This document shows positions 47,427 through 57,689 of a stretch of DNA of 64,000 bases, piece after piece (the stretch's first letter is position 1; every line of letters begins with the position of its first letter). The position numbers and the translations under genes were made by a program. Below the pieces are notes generated by a model, which saw only the letters and a list, made by a program, of their open reading frames with translations, was not told where the DNA came from and made no database searches. This stretch comes from Podospora pseudocomata (Eukaryota > Ascomycota > Sordariomycetes > Sordariales > Podosporaceae): positions 1,178,001 through 1,242,000 of the forward strand of contig NC_085888.1 in NCBI RefSeq assembly GCF_035222375.1, read 5' to 3'.

Positions 47427-49423
47427 GTTGATTTTCTTCAATGTCCACCTTGGCTGGCAATTCTGTAGCCCCCGCGAATCATCGGCCTCGCCCGCGACTG
47501 ATTATGGGGAGAATATGATGTATCAGCTTCGAAATGTTTCACAAGAGACGCCGTATTCCCCGGTTGACGGCATCCTCTGGCGTGAGGCGGGTGTCAACAT
47601 CGAAAGAGCTGGGGAAGAACTATATTGGCACATTGAGTTATCTGCTTGTGACACGCTTTTCTTCACCGGTTGCTATACACACTCTCGAAAGCGGCCTTCG
47701 TATCCGCTTGAGTAAATTGACCTGTTGGTGAACCTCGGCAACCTTAAGACCCCAAAAGCGAGGAACACGAGATGCCCAAGAATTCGGCGGAAATGGCGGC
47801 CAGCAGTTCTAATAGGAAGACTTACCGGTGCATGGTCAGGATATGTTGTGCAAGGCAGAGAGATGTGGCCAGTCATGAGTGTGGATGCGGTACCCTGGCT
47901 CAGGTATTGGCTCGCTGCTGGTGCCCTCTCGCTGTTGCTACTTCTGAGTGCAACAACAGTGTCCCCTATGGGGTTGAAGATGGTGGCAAACACATGTCGA
48001 GCATCGGAGATGCCAAGAACTGCCCGGTTTCGGTTACAGTGTGGCGCATCTCGAATGTCTTTCGACACAAGCACATACAATGGGCTGTGTCCCCCCAACC
48101 CCGGAAATATGAGTGGTAGGTAGCCAGGTAGTGTAAGGTGGTATTTTGTGTTGCCGGAACTACAAGCTTTGTGCCCCTATTGGTCATCCATGGGCAGCAC
48201 AGTTCGATCTACCGTGACGTATGGGAAGCACAAAAGAGAAGAGTGGTTGAGAAGGCAGGCAGGACGAGATAGGAGGGGGGGTAGGAGCAGAACAAGCCCG
48301 GCTGCATGAGATAGGAAGGGATGGCGTCCGGCAAGGAGTTTGGAGCATCCGTTGTGACACCACCCATCTCGAGTCTAGCGGGTCAGGAGTCAGAAGAGGA
48401 AGAGGGAGAAGGGCAAACATTGACGCCACTTGCGGTCTACCCGGTTGCCCCTCAACGCCCGCTTCTGACAGGAAGCGAGACCGAGGCGTGAATGGAGCGT
48501 TAACTATCAGATGACCCCATTCCCCCCACGGCGGCATCAGCGGTACGAAACACCTGCCAGAAGAGGGGATAGAACCAGCCCTCTTTTTTCTGCCCGACCC
48601 GGAAGGTAAGAGAGATGCCGAAGTGCGCGGCCCGTGGCTCGGCTGCCGGTTGGTGCCCGCCCCAGACGCACGAAGCCAAGCAACGGGACACCGAGCCGTG
48701 TTACACAGAACAGCCAGGCAGACGACCACCCACACCAGGCCATCAAATATGCCACACCATCTTAGATGATCGTATGGCTGCGGATTGGTTCCCGCAAGCG
48801 TCCCTCAGGGCCGAGTTTATCTACTCTCGACGCCCTTTCGAACTTGCATTGCATATGCTGCCCCGCTTTCACCTTCTATCTAAGGCCGTACCGGTGATCT
48901 GTTGTCATGCAGTGTCTCGTCTTGACGACGGCAGATGTTTGGTGATATGTGATATCGGAATGATAAGGCTCCGTTCATGACCAGGTGACGAACACAAGCT
49001 ATCGAATCAGCTATTCCTTCTTCCTTGCCAATGCCCGAATATGTGGGAGTGCATGCATGATCTCGTTAAAGGACCAGATTCTGATGCTGATTGCTTCCTA
49101 GCCCGGCTGTGGGTTGTAACCGGCGAGGAGCGGCCACTGAGCTGGCCGCGTTGAGAACTGATGGGGTCGTGCCGTGATATTGATGTGATATGTGAGCAGC
49201 ACAAGTCATTGGCTCCTGAGTTGCGACTGTGTAGGAAAAGAGCTGCAGACAACCCTTGGTTGTCTTGGACAAAGTCGTAACATGGACGCCACTTGATTGG
49301 AACCGAGGTTGGCTAGAAGCTCTTGCATATTATGATCGGTGCGGTTGAGGATGAGTCGGGAAGTTGGTTCGGGAGTCTGGAGAAGAGGGGGCCGATAGCC
49401 TCAAGTTGGAGGACGGGCTTGTG
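47427..49423. other. 2 kb intergenic, no gene supported
   Basis: Several frames of 60-180 residues overlap on both strands (47725-48123 plus, 48184-48735 minus) but none shows a domain, a sensible start or codon use like the neighbouring genes. The right end is the metallothionein promoter. Confidence 0.45.
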
Positions 49424-49430
49424 TATAAAG
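49424..49430 (+). promoter_or_regulatory. TATA box of the metallothionein gene
   Basis: TATAAAG lies 153 bp upstream of the metallothionein ATG and is followed by a pyrimidine-rich stretch (about 49437-49500) where transcription probably starts. This fits a small, strongly inducible gene. Confidence 0.6.
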
Positions 49431-49576
49431 CTCTGGACTTCCTCCAGCTTCCTTCCATTCTATCCTTTCCAACTCAAACCTCTTTCGGTATACACACCAG
49501 CTCATTATCATTTACCAAAACCACAAAGATACACACGAGACCATCAGTCGACAACCGTCAACCATACTCCTACAAC

Positions 49577-49709
49577 ATGCCTTCCCAGTGCAATTGTACC
49601 TCGTGCTCCTGCACCTCCTGTGACAGCTGCAGCTGCTGCGTGAGCCAAGCCAGTGTCTTTCACAAAGTTGAGATGGAAGCTGACATAATGCTTGCTCCAG
49701 TCCCACTAA
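49577..49709 (+). CDS. small metallothionein, 23 residues, one intron
   Basis: Two exons (49577-49639 and 49701-49709) give 23 residues: MPSQCNCTSCSCTSC followed by DSCSCC and a final SH. Nine Cys occur in C-X-C and C-X-X-C spacing, the hallmark of fungal copper metallothioneins such as the 25-26-residue N. crassa protein, whose gene also has one intron. The intron is 61 nt with GTGAGC donor, GCTGACA branch site and CTCCAG acceptor. Without splicing the frame runs on to about 71 residues that lose all Cys character, so the spliced form is preferred. It would buffer or detoxify Cu(I) in the cytosol. The final exon encodes only two residues plus the stop. It is far below usual ORF length cut-offs. 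Confidence 0.75.
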
Positions 49710-50006
49710 GCTCCACGAGCCCTCAGCAGTGCCTGATGAGGAAGATGGAACTGTTGATCACCCGGCCAATTGCTAGAACGAGGTTTCGATAAAGAAGTAG
49801 TAATATCAACCAGGGATCGAAGGAGGGAAAAGGCCGAGAATGAAGAGTACTTGATCTTGTATTATCTCCTCCAACTCCTGCAATGTGGTATCATTGCTGT
49901 GAACCAAGCTCTATGTATTTGGGTATCATCCGTTCGTCATTCCTGTATACCCATTGCCCCCATCGAAATGCTATTAAATCCTGTATGTCTTCTGGTCAAT
50001 ATACCA

Positions 50007-52334
50007 TTATTTAGGAACCTTTGTTGGCGCCCAGTCTGCTAGCCAACTCCGTGCCTTGCTTAGATTCCCACCCTCTGCCTCCATGGCAGCTGTGCACCAT
50101 TCGAGATCCCATACGCCCTCAGCAGCAAGAATCTCGGCCGTTTTCTTCCGACGTTGCGATGCCTCATCGACACAAAAGTGCATGCGTTGACTGTGGTCAG
50201 TGATCGACTCGAGAAGCGGTTTCACCAACGGTAGCGCAGTCGAAACACTGGTGCCCAGTGCTTCCAGCCCACGGTTTGCCCGGCCTGTTTTGCACCACTC
50301 GTTCTGGCACCATTTCTTTCCGCAACCTGCCGTGAGCTGGGCGAGGTAGCGCCTCTCAATCCGGCGGCGCAACGCTTTTCCTTCTGGGTCGTGCATGTTG
50401 ACATAGAGTGGCGCAAAGCACAGACTGCAAAGCCCCAGACTGTTTCCAGGCCCTTGACCCATCTGAGTCCCACCATTGACTTGGCCTCGAGGTCCAATGC
50501 CGTGGAGTGTGCGACCACAAAGCTCACCCCTGCACAACTCTGGCTTTGGCTTCCGGGCCTTGTCAAGTTCGTGATGAGCCACATGGGCAGCCATGTCTCG
50601 GAGACGGACGATGGAGCCACAAAGATGGCAGTCGGTTGTGCGCCCGCCATCAGCTCTCTCGTGAGCTGTCAAACCCGACAGTACTGTCTCCGCTTCTGAA
50701 GACGGATCGAGCGGATCGCCCTCTTGAGGAACCTCGAGGTGGCAAAACTGACAGAGTATAAGTTTGTGGGGGCAGTTAGTGGTGGCATGGCGGGCCAGCT
50801 CTGGTAACGAGGGGAAGGTGAAGGGAGACGATGGGCCGCAGGCAGTGCATGTATGCGCAGTGTGCTGGACGTAGTCATGTTTCGACCTGCTCAGCATGCT
50901 TGAGCCATAGGCCTCTGGATGCACGGGGCAATGCCAGTGAGCTTCCCATTCGGCCGACTTCTTCTGGAACACGTTCTTGCACTGAGGGCAGACAATGTTG
51001 TTTCTCAAGCAGAAGTTCTCATGGAGCACAATTGTTTGCTTGGGTACCATCTGATGGCAGTTTCTGCACTGTTCTTCCGTTGTGGACTTGGGTGCTGAGC
51101 TGCTCAGGTCGATGGGAGCTGTCACAGAGCCTTGTGCGTCAACAGCTTTTGCGCGTAGAGTGTATTTTGCTGGGACTGATCCCACCGCTTCCTTGTTTGG
51201 AAGGCAGAACCCGTTAACGGAAACAAGTAAAGCTTCTGCCCCCTCAAGCTCGGCATTGGTAGGCTGAATGACGATGCGCTTCAGGCCATTTTTCGGCGAA
51301 GAGAAGTCGCCAAAGACGTGCTCTGTGTCCCTTGGTAATGCTCGTTGACGGTTAGACTTGGGGCTAACAAAAAGATCGACCTCGTGGTCGCCATGTATTA
51401 TCAACTCGATGGCGACTGGGCGAGATTTGTCCCAGGATGGTAAGTCGTAATCGGCATAGTCTCCGTCTAGAACCTGACCATCAACCTGTTTCCAAATGTC
51501 TATCGTGTGACCAATTGAAGTACCAGCATCCGTTCCTGGCGCACGTTGTGACTGGGCAGCGATTTGACGCAAGGTTTCGCGAGCCTGTTCTTCGTTTAGG
51601 GGTTCAATATCAACTTCCAAATCGGTGTCCACAACACAGATTCCACTTCCTTCCGGCAAGAGCTTGTCGACCAGGAACCGAAACTCCTCTCCCTTCACTC
51701 CATGAACCGACAGAAATGAGTCCTTCGTGAGTGTGGTAAAGTTTGCGCGGAGCTGTCTTTCAAGGAGGGATTTCCAGTCATCAGGATTGTAACCAGCCTC
51801 AAGCGGTCGTAGCCTAACGTATGTGCCTTTCGGGAGCTGCCTAGCTTCGACAGTTATTCTCAGGCCTTCTGTCTTGGTGGGTTCATCGTCCGTAAGGTCC
51901 ACCACTTCGTCTTCGAACGTTGGCTCTTGCTGTATGTCTTCGTGCTGTATTTCAAGTGCGTCGATCAGGTAGGGGCTGAGGGCGACCTCGTCTTCGTTTG
52001 CCGAAAACTCTCGGATACCAGCGTAAACAGAATTTCCATTCTTCTGGTTCACCAGTTGAAACATCAACGGGTGAGGTAATTGCTGGCTAGTCTCGCGATA
52101 CTGCGCACGTTCTCGTCTGGCATCGGATACGGCATAGGGGTTGAAAGGATCGAAGGCAGTAAAAGTGTGCGACGTCGACGATGTGAAGGTCGAAGGGGCT
52201 CTTGCCAGAAGCTGTTCAAGAGCCGACTGCGGAAGCAGGATCTTATCGCCCTGCAGACCCTTGGAGGCGGATGGGGATGGATGAGCGATGCGTAGAGATG
52301 CCGACCAATTCAACTGCTCTGGCTTGGATGTCAT
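50007..52334 (-). CDS. UFD1-domain protein with C-terminal zinc-finger regions
   Basis: A single exon gives 775 residues from the ATG at 52334. The frame extends upstream to 52544, but that part looks like 5' leader. Residues about 20-250 match a UFD1/Npl4-binding-like N-terminal domain: DKILLPQSALEQLL, PHPLMFQLVN, LSPYLIDALEI, GTYVRLRPLEAGYNPDDWKSLLERQLR, FTTLTKDSFLSV. A beta domain follows, then Cys/His pairs in TRAF-type or C2H2 arrangement from about 420 (CRNCHQMVPKQTIVLHENFC, CPQCKNVF) and about 570 (CHLCGSIVRLRDMAAHVAHH). The extreme C-terminus (AAMEAEGGNLSKARSWLADW) resembles a UBA-like helix bundle. A role in Cdc48-linked ubiquitin-dependent degradation is inferred from the UFD1 part. 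This long UFD1-zinc architecture is known from filamentous fungi and differs from the shorter canonical Ufd1. Confidence 0.88.
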   Translation of the reverse strand: MTSKPEQLNWSASLRIAHPSPSASKGLQGDKILLPQSALEQLLARAPSTFTSSTSHTFTAFDPFNPYAVSDARRERAQYRETSQQLPHPLMFQLVNQKNGNSVYAGIREFSANEDEVALSPYLIDALEIQHEDIQQEPTFEDEVVDLTDDEPTKTEGLRITVEARQLPKGTYVRLRPLEAGYNPDDWKSLLERQLRANFTTLTKDSFLSVHGVKGEEFRFLVDKLLPEGSGICVVDTDLEVDIEPLNEEQARETLRQIAAQSQRAPGTDAGTSIGHTIDIWKQVDGQVLDGDYADYDLPSWDKSRPVAIELIIHGDHEVDLFVSPKSNRQRALPRDTEHVFGDFSSPKNGLKRIVIQPTNAELEGAEALLVSVNGFCLPNKEAVGSVPAKYTLRAKAVDAQGSVTAPIDLSSSAPKSTTEEQCRNCHQMVPKQTIVLHENFCLRNNIVCPQCKNVFQKKSAEWEAHWHCPVHPEAYGSSMLSRSKHDYVQHTAHTCTACGPSSPFTFPSLPELARHATTNCPHKLILCQFCHLEVPQEGDPLDPSSEAETVLSGLTAHERADGGRTTDCHLCGSIVRLRDMAAHVAHHELDKARKPKPELCRGELCGRTLHGIGPRGQVNGGTQMGQGPGNSLGLCSLCFAPLYVNMHDPEGKALRRRIERRYLAQLTAGCGKKWCQNEWCKTGRANRGLEALGTSVSTALPLVKPLLESITDHSQRMHFCVDEASQRRKKTAEILAAEGVWDLEWCTAAMEAEGGNLSKARSWLADWAPTKVPK

Positions 52335-53947
52335 GTTGGGAGCGCAATGGACTGGAAAGCGCCAAAGAAATCGAGAATGGCGGGTGGGTTTGATATTGTG
52401 TACGGTATATCGTGAAACAAAAAAAGGGAAACGAACGTGTTTCAATGGCGGAAAAGCTGTTGACGTTGATGGTATCACCTCACAAAAAAGCCTTCGACAA
52501 TCAGTCAGCGGTTTCTTGCAGTTTCCATCACTGGACATCGTCATCAGCTAGCTGATAGCTGATGCCTGCCGGCAATGCCTCCCACTAAAACAGCCCGGGC
52601 CCGAGCGAGACCCAGCGCGTGGGGTACCATGTTTATGCCTGAGGTTTCCATAACATGAAGCTACGGCGGAACTTACGGGTGGTATTCCGACCTTATCCAC
52701 ATTTGGACAGCGTGGAAGCAGTCCTGAAGCCCCTGGTACCAACTCAGCTCTCTCTCGGGAGCCGTCAGCTCCGTGCACGACTTTCCTAAACGCGCTGTCT
52801 GCGGTTCGAGTTGCCTTTGGCCCCTGTTCAGCCAATCCCACCTCAAAGAAGGATTGTGGGGAAACCCCCGCGGTCGAGAACAGCACCAAGCCTCTTTTGG
52901 AGATGCCGAATGGCCCAACGAATGGCAGATCCACCGGATTTGCTGCATGGAGCACTTGGCCAGATCTCCGTGAGATGACAAGCTGGAACTTGGAGCTGCG
53001 ATAAGATAAGGAACAGAGAGGACAGCTCAACACCTCAACAGGTATACACGTGTCCCACAGCTGGATGGTGTTTCGTTGCTGCCCTGCTCAGTTGACCTCT
53101 TGTTTCCCCTCCACAAACCAACGATTCGTGCCGCTTGCCACAGCGAGGCCACAGCGAGCTAAGGCAGTGCGACCCGACGTCGTTCTTCAGACGGGCGAGA
53201 CTGGGCGTGGGACGAGGAGGGGAAATCACTCTGTTTGGGCAAAGAATGTGGTCAGCGTGAGGGGGACACCCCGCTGTGTGTTGGGGGATTTTGTTTTAAG
53301 GTCCCCAGAACCCCCGTGAACCCCATCGCTAAAGCCGGCTAATCACTCGCATCCATGCGACCCTCTGCGACTTTCTGCAACAACCTCTTCGGCCCGTTCA
53401 AACAGTGTCTCGGCCAGCTCCACGCCTGGTAAGAGGTAAGAGGATAGGGGTTTGATCTTGGGACGGGCATTCTGCCAGCTGGCAGATGATGGATGCCCTT
53501 TAACGTGTCTTTGAGAACCTGGAGGGCCAACCAAGATCTTGGGCGCAATCTGGCGCAGATCGTTTGATGTTGAACAATTACATTCCACGATTAAGGTTAA
53601 TATCGACATGGGTGTTTTGACGCTCGAACCGCCCAGCCCTCCTGGCATGGACCCTTGCACCTTTGCTTGAGCACCCTTGCACCTTTGCTTGAGCACCCTT
53701 GCACCTTGGCTTCGATGATCGACCGACCTCCTCTCGACTTCCTGATTTGCGACCGCCTTGACAGCTTCGCTTGTGCGATCCGGACTTCCGGACTTAATCG
53801 TCCCATCCTGTCAAGTCGTCAGCTATATAATTATCTACAGGTTGACCCCGCGCTTTGCTGACTTGATCCCTTCCCCCTAGCTCCATCCTCGTAAACCTTC
53901 CTATCCTTCTTACCAAACCAACTCGACGACAAGCTTTCAAGCCTACG
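52335..53947. other. 1.6 kb divergent intergenic region
   Basis: Lies between the starts of the UFD1-domain gene (minus) and the F-box gene (plus). Short frames on both strands have no recognisable product. It contains the 22-bp tandem repeat at 53651-53712. Confidence 0.45.
53651..53712. repeat. 22-bp tandem repeat, ~2.8 copies
   Basis: The unit ACCCTTGCACCTTTGCTTGA (plus GC) is repeated head to tail nearly perfectly, about 240 bp upstream of the F-box gene start. Confidence 0.85.
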
Positions 53948-55685
53948 ATGGCCAGAGACCAAGTTCTACCTTCAGAGATTCAAGAAACCGCACTACTTCA
54001 ACTGCTTGCCAATTCCCTAGTCCTTTCCCAAACAGCTCCGTACCTGTCCTGCTACGATGTCTTGAATCTGGCTGCCACATCGCGCGCATTTCGTTTCCTG
54101 ATCTACCATACCCCGCAAGTCTTCCGCCGCCTGGATTTGGGCAACGTCAAGACAGCCCAGTTTGACAGTGATGCCGTTGACCGGGGTGGCCAGACCTGGC
54201 GCAATGTTCAGCTTGACGAAACCTTGACTGAGGACGAGTGAGTCTGTTATCTCCGTGCATGGTCCGACGGGAGGCTGACCTCATGTTCCCCTGCCAGTTT
54301 CTATTCGAGACCTCTGAGAGGCATCTTCTCCAACCTCCGACGGCATGACATCCTTCGGGATGTGCAGGTTTTGACCCTTGATGGTCTTTCTGTCACCGCC
54401 GAGCTCATCCACGACATCCTCATTGATCCGACATTTTCGGTTCGCATTCTATCGATCCGCGATGTCAAGAATCTGAATGAACGAAAGCTCCAAAAGACAC
54501 TGCAATATGCGTGCCGGGAGTGCAGACCTGAGGGCACACCGCGGCTCAAGGGTCTCTATGTGTTTGGTCCGAAGGATCCGGTACCTGAGGCGGCTCCTCT
54601 TCGGGAGAGCTCCCGGAGCCCTTCACCTACCAGTCCGGCCGCGGTAGCAGCAGCCTGGAACACGCGAAGCCAACAAACACTGACGGCTTCTCTCATTGAG
54701 GAACCTGAGGCGTGGTATTCTCGCCGTGGCAGCCAGTTTCCGTGTCGGATCAACCCCGACTGGGCCTCTACGCTTGTGGCCTGCGATGGCATAATTGCAT
54801 TTGATTCAGTTCTTTGCACCAGCCCCAGGCATATCAACTCGCTGGCATGGGGCAAGGTTAACCTCGATATTCTGAAAGCCGCGGGCTCCCCAGCATCTGC
54901 ATTGATCCCTCACTTCAACGTGGCCACTCACAGTCTCGGTGGCTGTGAGGGATGTGGCTCTGCACCCGAAGGTTTTACAGTGTGGGGAGAAGACATCTAT
55001 CCAGAAGAAAGAGATACTGAGGGAAGAAGGTCTAGTCATACTTCCATGGCCGACATTGGGAGGTTCCCGCTGCTGCCCCCGCCTCCGATGCATTCTTCGA
55101 CCCTGAGCGCTGCAATGTGTCCGACTGGCCAGGCGGTCCGGCACCGACTTTCCTACCTGAGAAAGGGAAACCAGAACAAGGCGCGCTTCATCCCACGCTG
55201 TTTTGACTGCATTAGAGACAGGTACTGCGCCGGGTGCAACAAATGGTGGTGCGAGACGTGCTATGTCGGGGCGTTTGCAGGATCATCCGGTGGCCATGCT
55301 GGATTGAATTCAGGGGACCATGTAAGCAACCCCCCCACCATTACCGGAGAGAACGACAACAGAGACTCGGGGCCTAAGATACTGGATGGGTTTTGCGCCG
55401 ATGGAAAGTGCTCGCTCTACCGTTCCTCGACCGATTCTGTGACTGCCGGCAGCGAGCAACCTGCATAAAGCCAGAGAGCTGGCTGTTGAGCATTCTAGCT
55501 GGACCCGGATGCGATGCACTGCGGAGCGAGCCCTGCCATCCAAAGATCCCATGGATATGCGGTGACGTTGTACAAAAAGGTCCATGTCCCTTTGGGCTTT
55601 GCGCTTTTGTTGTCCCCGTTGTTGTTGTTGTTGTTGTTGTTGTTGCTGTTGTTGTTTTTGCTGTTGTTGTTGTTTTTGTTGTTGT

Positions 55686-55718
<33 letters not shown>

Positions 55719-56177
55719 TTATTGTTATTGTGTTGTCTTGACCAGTGATGCACGCAGAAACGCGCCCTGATTTGCAGTTACTGACTGTTTTTCAACAGCC
55801 CCCGGTCCTGAAGAGTTGTTGGGAATGCGGCATGAACGTAGGCTGACCTTTGATGCAAGGCTTATTTCCAGAGGTTCTTCAACTGACACCCAGCTAGTGC
55901 AAAGACTGCATTGAAAGCACACAGCGGATGTGCACAAGATGCGGTGGTGGATACTGCCTCATCCACAATGAAGGATCTGATATGATTTCTGTAAGTTCCA
56001 TTCCGGCTCCCTATGACTGAGACCAAATAATTAACTATTTCTTCCAGTGTGATTGTAAGCCTTTCTTTAGTGTCTAGAACACATCGCTGTCATCTTGACC
56101 TGTTGGAGTAACTTTACTAAACTACCAATGTTGTAGGGTGTGTAGGACGAAGCAGACGATTCCGGGAGCTCTACTGA
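53948..56177 (+). CDS. F-box protein with Cys-rich C-terminal zinc modules
   Basis: Exon 1 (53948-54237) joins exon 2 (from 54298) in phase. The N-terminus holds an F-box-like helix set (YLSCYDVLNLAATSRAFRFLI), then leucine-rich-like text (LTLDGLSVTAELIHDILI, VRILSIRDVKNLNERKLQ). Residues about 405-430 begin a Cys-rich part, CFDCIRDRYCAGCNKWWCETC. If unspliced, exon 2 stops at 55468 (486 residues). A better model splices to exon 3 (55898-55990, CKDCIESTQRMCTRCGGGYC), a 7-nt exon 4 (56048-56054) and exon 5 (56137-56177, CVGRSRRFRELY, stop), using either the GTAAGC donor after 55321 (484 residues) or a weaker GTGACT donor after 55438. Both keep phase. The large intron contains a TTG microsatellite. 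The protein is probably the substrate-recognition subunit of an SCF ubiquitin ligase. Confidence 0.8.
55618..55736. repeat. (GTT)n microsatellite, ~120 bp
   Basis: A long interrupted GTT/TTG trinucleotide tract, read as poly-Val, poly-Leu or poly-Cys in plus frames and poly-Asn/Gln on the minus strand. It lies inside the predicted large intron of the F-box gene. Open frames running through it are artefacts of the repeat. Confidence 0.9.
56048..56054 (+). other. predicted 7-nt microexon of the F-box gene
   Basis: TGTGATT lies between a CCAG acceptor and a GTAAGC donor. It adds Cys-Asp and the first base of a Trp codon, which the next exon completes, giving CDWCVG. It restores a CxxC zinc ligand pair in the C-terminal module. 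Confidence 0.6.
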
Positions 56178-57689
56178 GAGTTTGCGAGCTTTCTTGGGCT
56201 TCTATTCTACGCCCAGATGTTTTGAACCTTCTAGTATTGGAAACACTCCCCTCTCGGGTCCATACCTAACAACAGCCCGGTCATCAAATAAGATTCCTCT
56301 TTTGCTCGGACCTAACTGGCGTTCCCGGTCCCACAACTCCGCTCTTCCCTTCCTTTTCCATATCATTGTCTGAAACGATATGGTTTCTTGGTACAATCGG
56401 TACTTGTATTTGGAGGCCACAAAAGAACACAAGGGAAAGCAGGTCGCTTGACGACTTTCAACTGTATTTATCTCACCTCTGTATGATTGATGATCAAATG
56501 ATACCCTGCCAGCGTGACCCCAAAGGAATCACTTTGTGACTCTTCATGCCACCGTGCCAAAATTGCCGATAGCACCACATGAGAAGTTTGTTATTACAAT
56601 TTGTGATGTTCACTGGCATTGCTTGATCTCCGTGTGCTTTGACCTGATGGACCCCTATGCCAGCTGCACTTCATCGCGGCACTCTTGTGAAACCTGGACG
56701 AGTCTAAGATAGGAATACTCTGTCACAGAGAAATATTTTCAGGAGTGTCTAGGAGACCCCAATGGCAATTTTTTGATAGAAGGTCATCTTGAGAGAAAAC
56801 CATCACGGCGTGGACAAAATAACTGGTACTGCAAAAGTGATTATACCTCAAAAGATAGCCAATAGATCTAAAAAATGTAGGATCCCTATTTTCTTTTTAT
56901 CAAGGTACAAATTGATAATGATCATCCGTCTTACTGACTTGTAGAACCAATCATTTTATCCAGAGCTTGACCATCTACGTGATGTGATGATATTTACCCC
57001 TGACTTTCGTGCACTGGCCATCTCCCATCAAAAGATGTCTCACATCTGCTAGATATGAACCCCTATGCAGACAACAGATGAAAATTGACAGAGAGGGTCA
57101 TCATTGCTCAGAGATAAAAGAAAAAACTTGCTCTTTTCCATTCACTGAATGACCTGTATGACGTCTCTCATCATTCAGGTTGCATCACCTGACAAGCCAC
57201 ACTTGCATAAACACATCTGCCCAATGACAAGCTGAAAGGTACATCATATAAAGCCACCCCCTGCATATATAGTGACCAAGACAAAACAATAACAGAAACC
57301 TAATATGAGACCCCTATTATCGTTACACTTCACAACACCACAAGGCTGATATCCAACTCCCAAAATCAGTATCCCTGACAGGACAAGACAAAATATGCAA
57401 CCAAGTCCCCTCCCAAGATCCTAAAAGATTTCAAAACAACCCAAACTTGAGCTGCCAGAATTATACTAGCCAGATATAATAAAGAAAAGGAAAGAAAGGT
57501 ATCTCAAATAGCCCTTAACCCAGGACCTGCCGCCCTAACCATATCCAAAAAAACCAGAAGGTAATCAATCCCATGACTTCCAAGACAAAAAACAAAGATA
57601 TGTCGATCGAAAAAGGAAAAACAAAACCCCCATTAATCCCATTAACCCCCCAGCATCCCCTTCAAAAGGAGAAAAGAAAGGCAAAACCC
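56178..57689. other. 1.5 kb AT-rich intergenic region
   Basis: Convergent 3' space of the F-box and G1 peptidase genes. AT-rich with many stop codons in all frames; it contains copy C of the MITE-like family. No gene supported. Confidence 0.5.
56806..56920. mobile_element. MITE-like element, copy C (degraded)
   Basis: The left end GGACAAAATAACTGGTACTG (from about 56812) matches the terminal repeats of copy A nearly base for base. Inside is CTCAAAAGATAGCCAATAGA, matching the internal unit AAAAGATAGTCAA, followed by CCCTATTTTCTTTTTATC, which parallels the right arm of copy A. The right inverted end is much decayed. It is non-coding. Confidence 0.55.

Noticed and set aside
52334-52544. 70-residue N-terminal extension of the UFD1-domain protein
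   Set aside because: The stretch is rich in Arg, Phe and His without family similarity; the Met at 52334 directly precedes the conserved domain, so the extension is taken as 5' leader.
55310-55770. Poly-Asn/Gln or poly-Val proteins across the GTT repeat
   Set aside because: Frames in both directions are produced by the trinucleotide repeat; the tract fits within an intron of the F-box gene.
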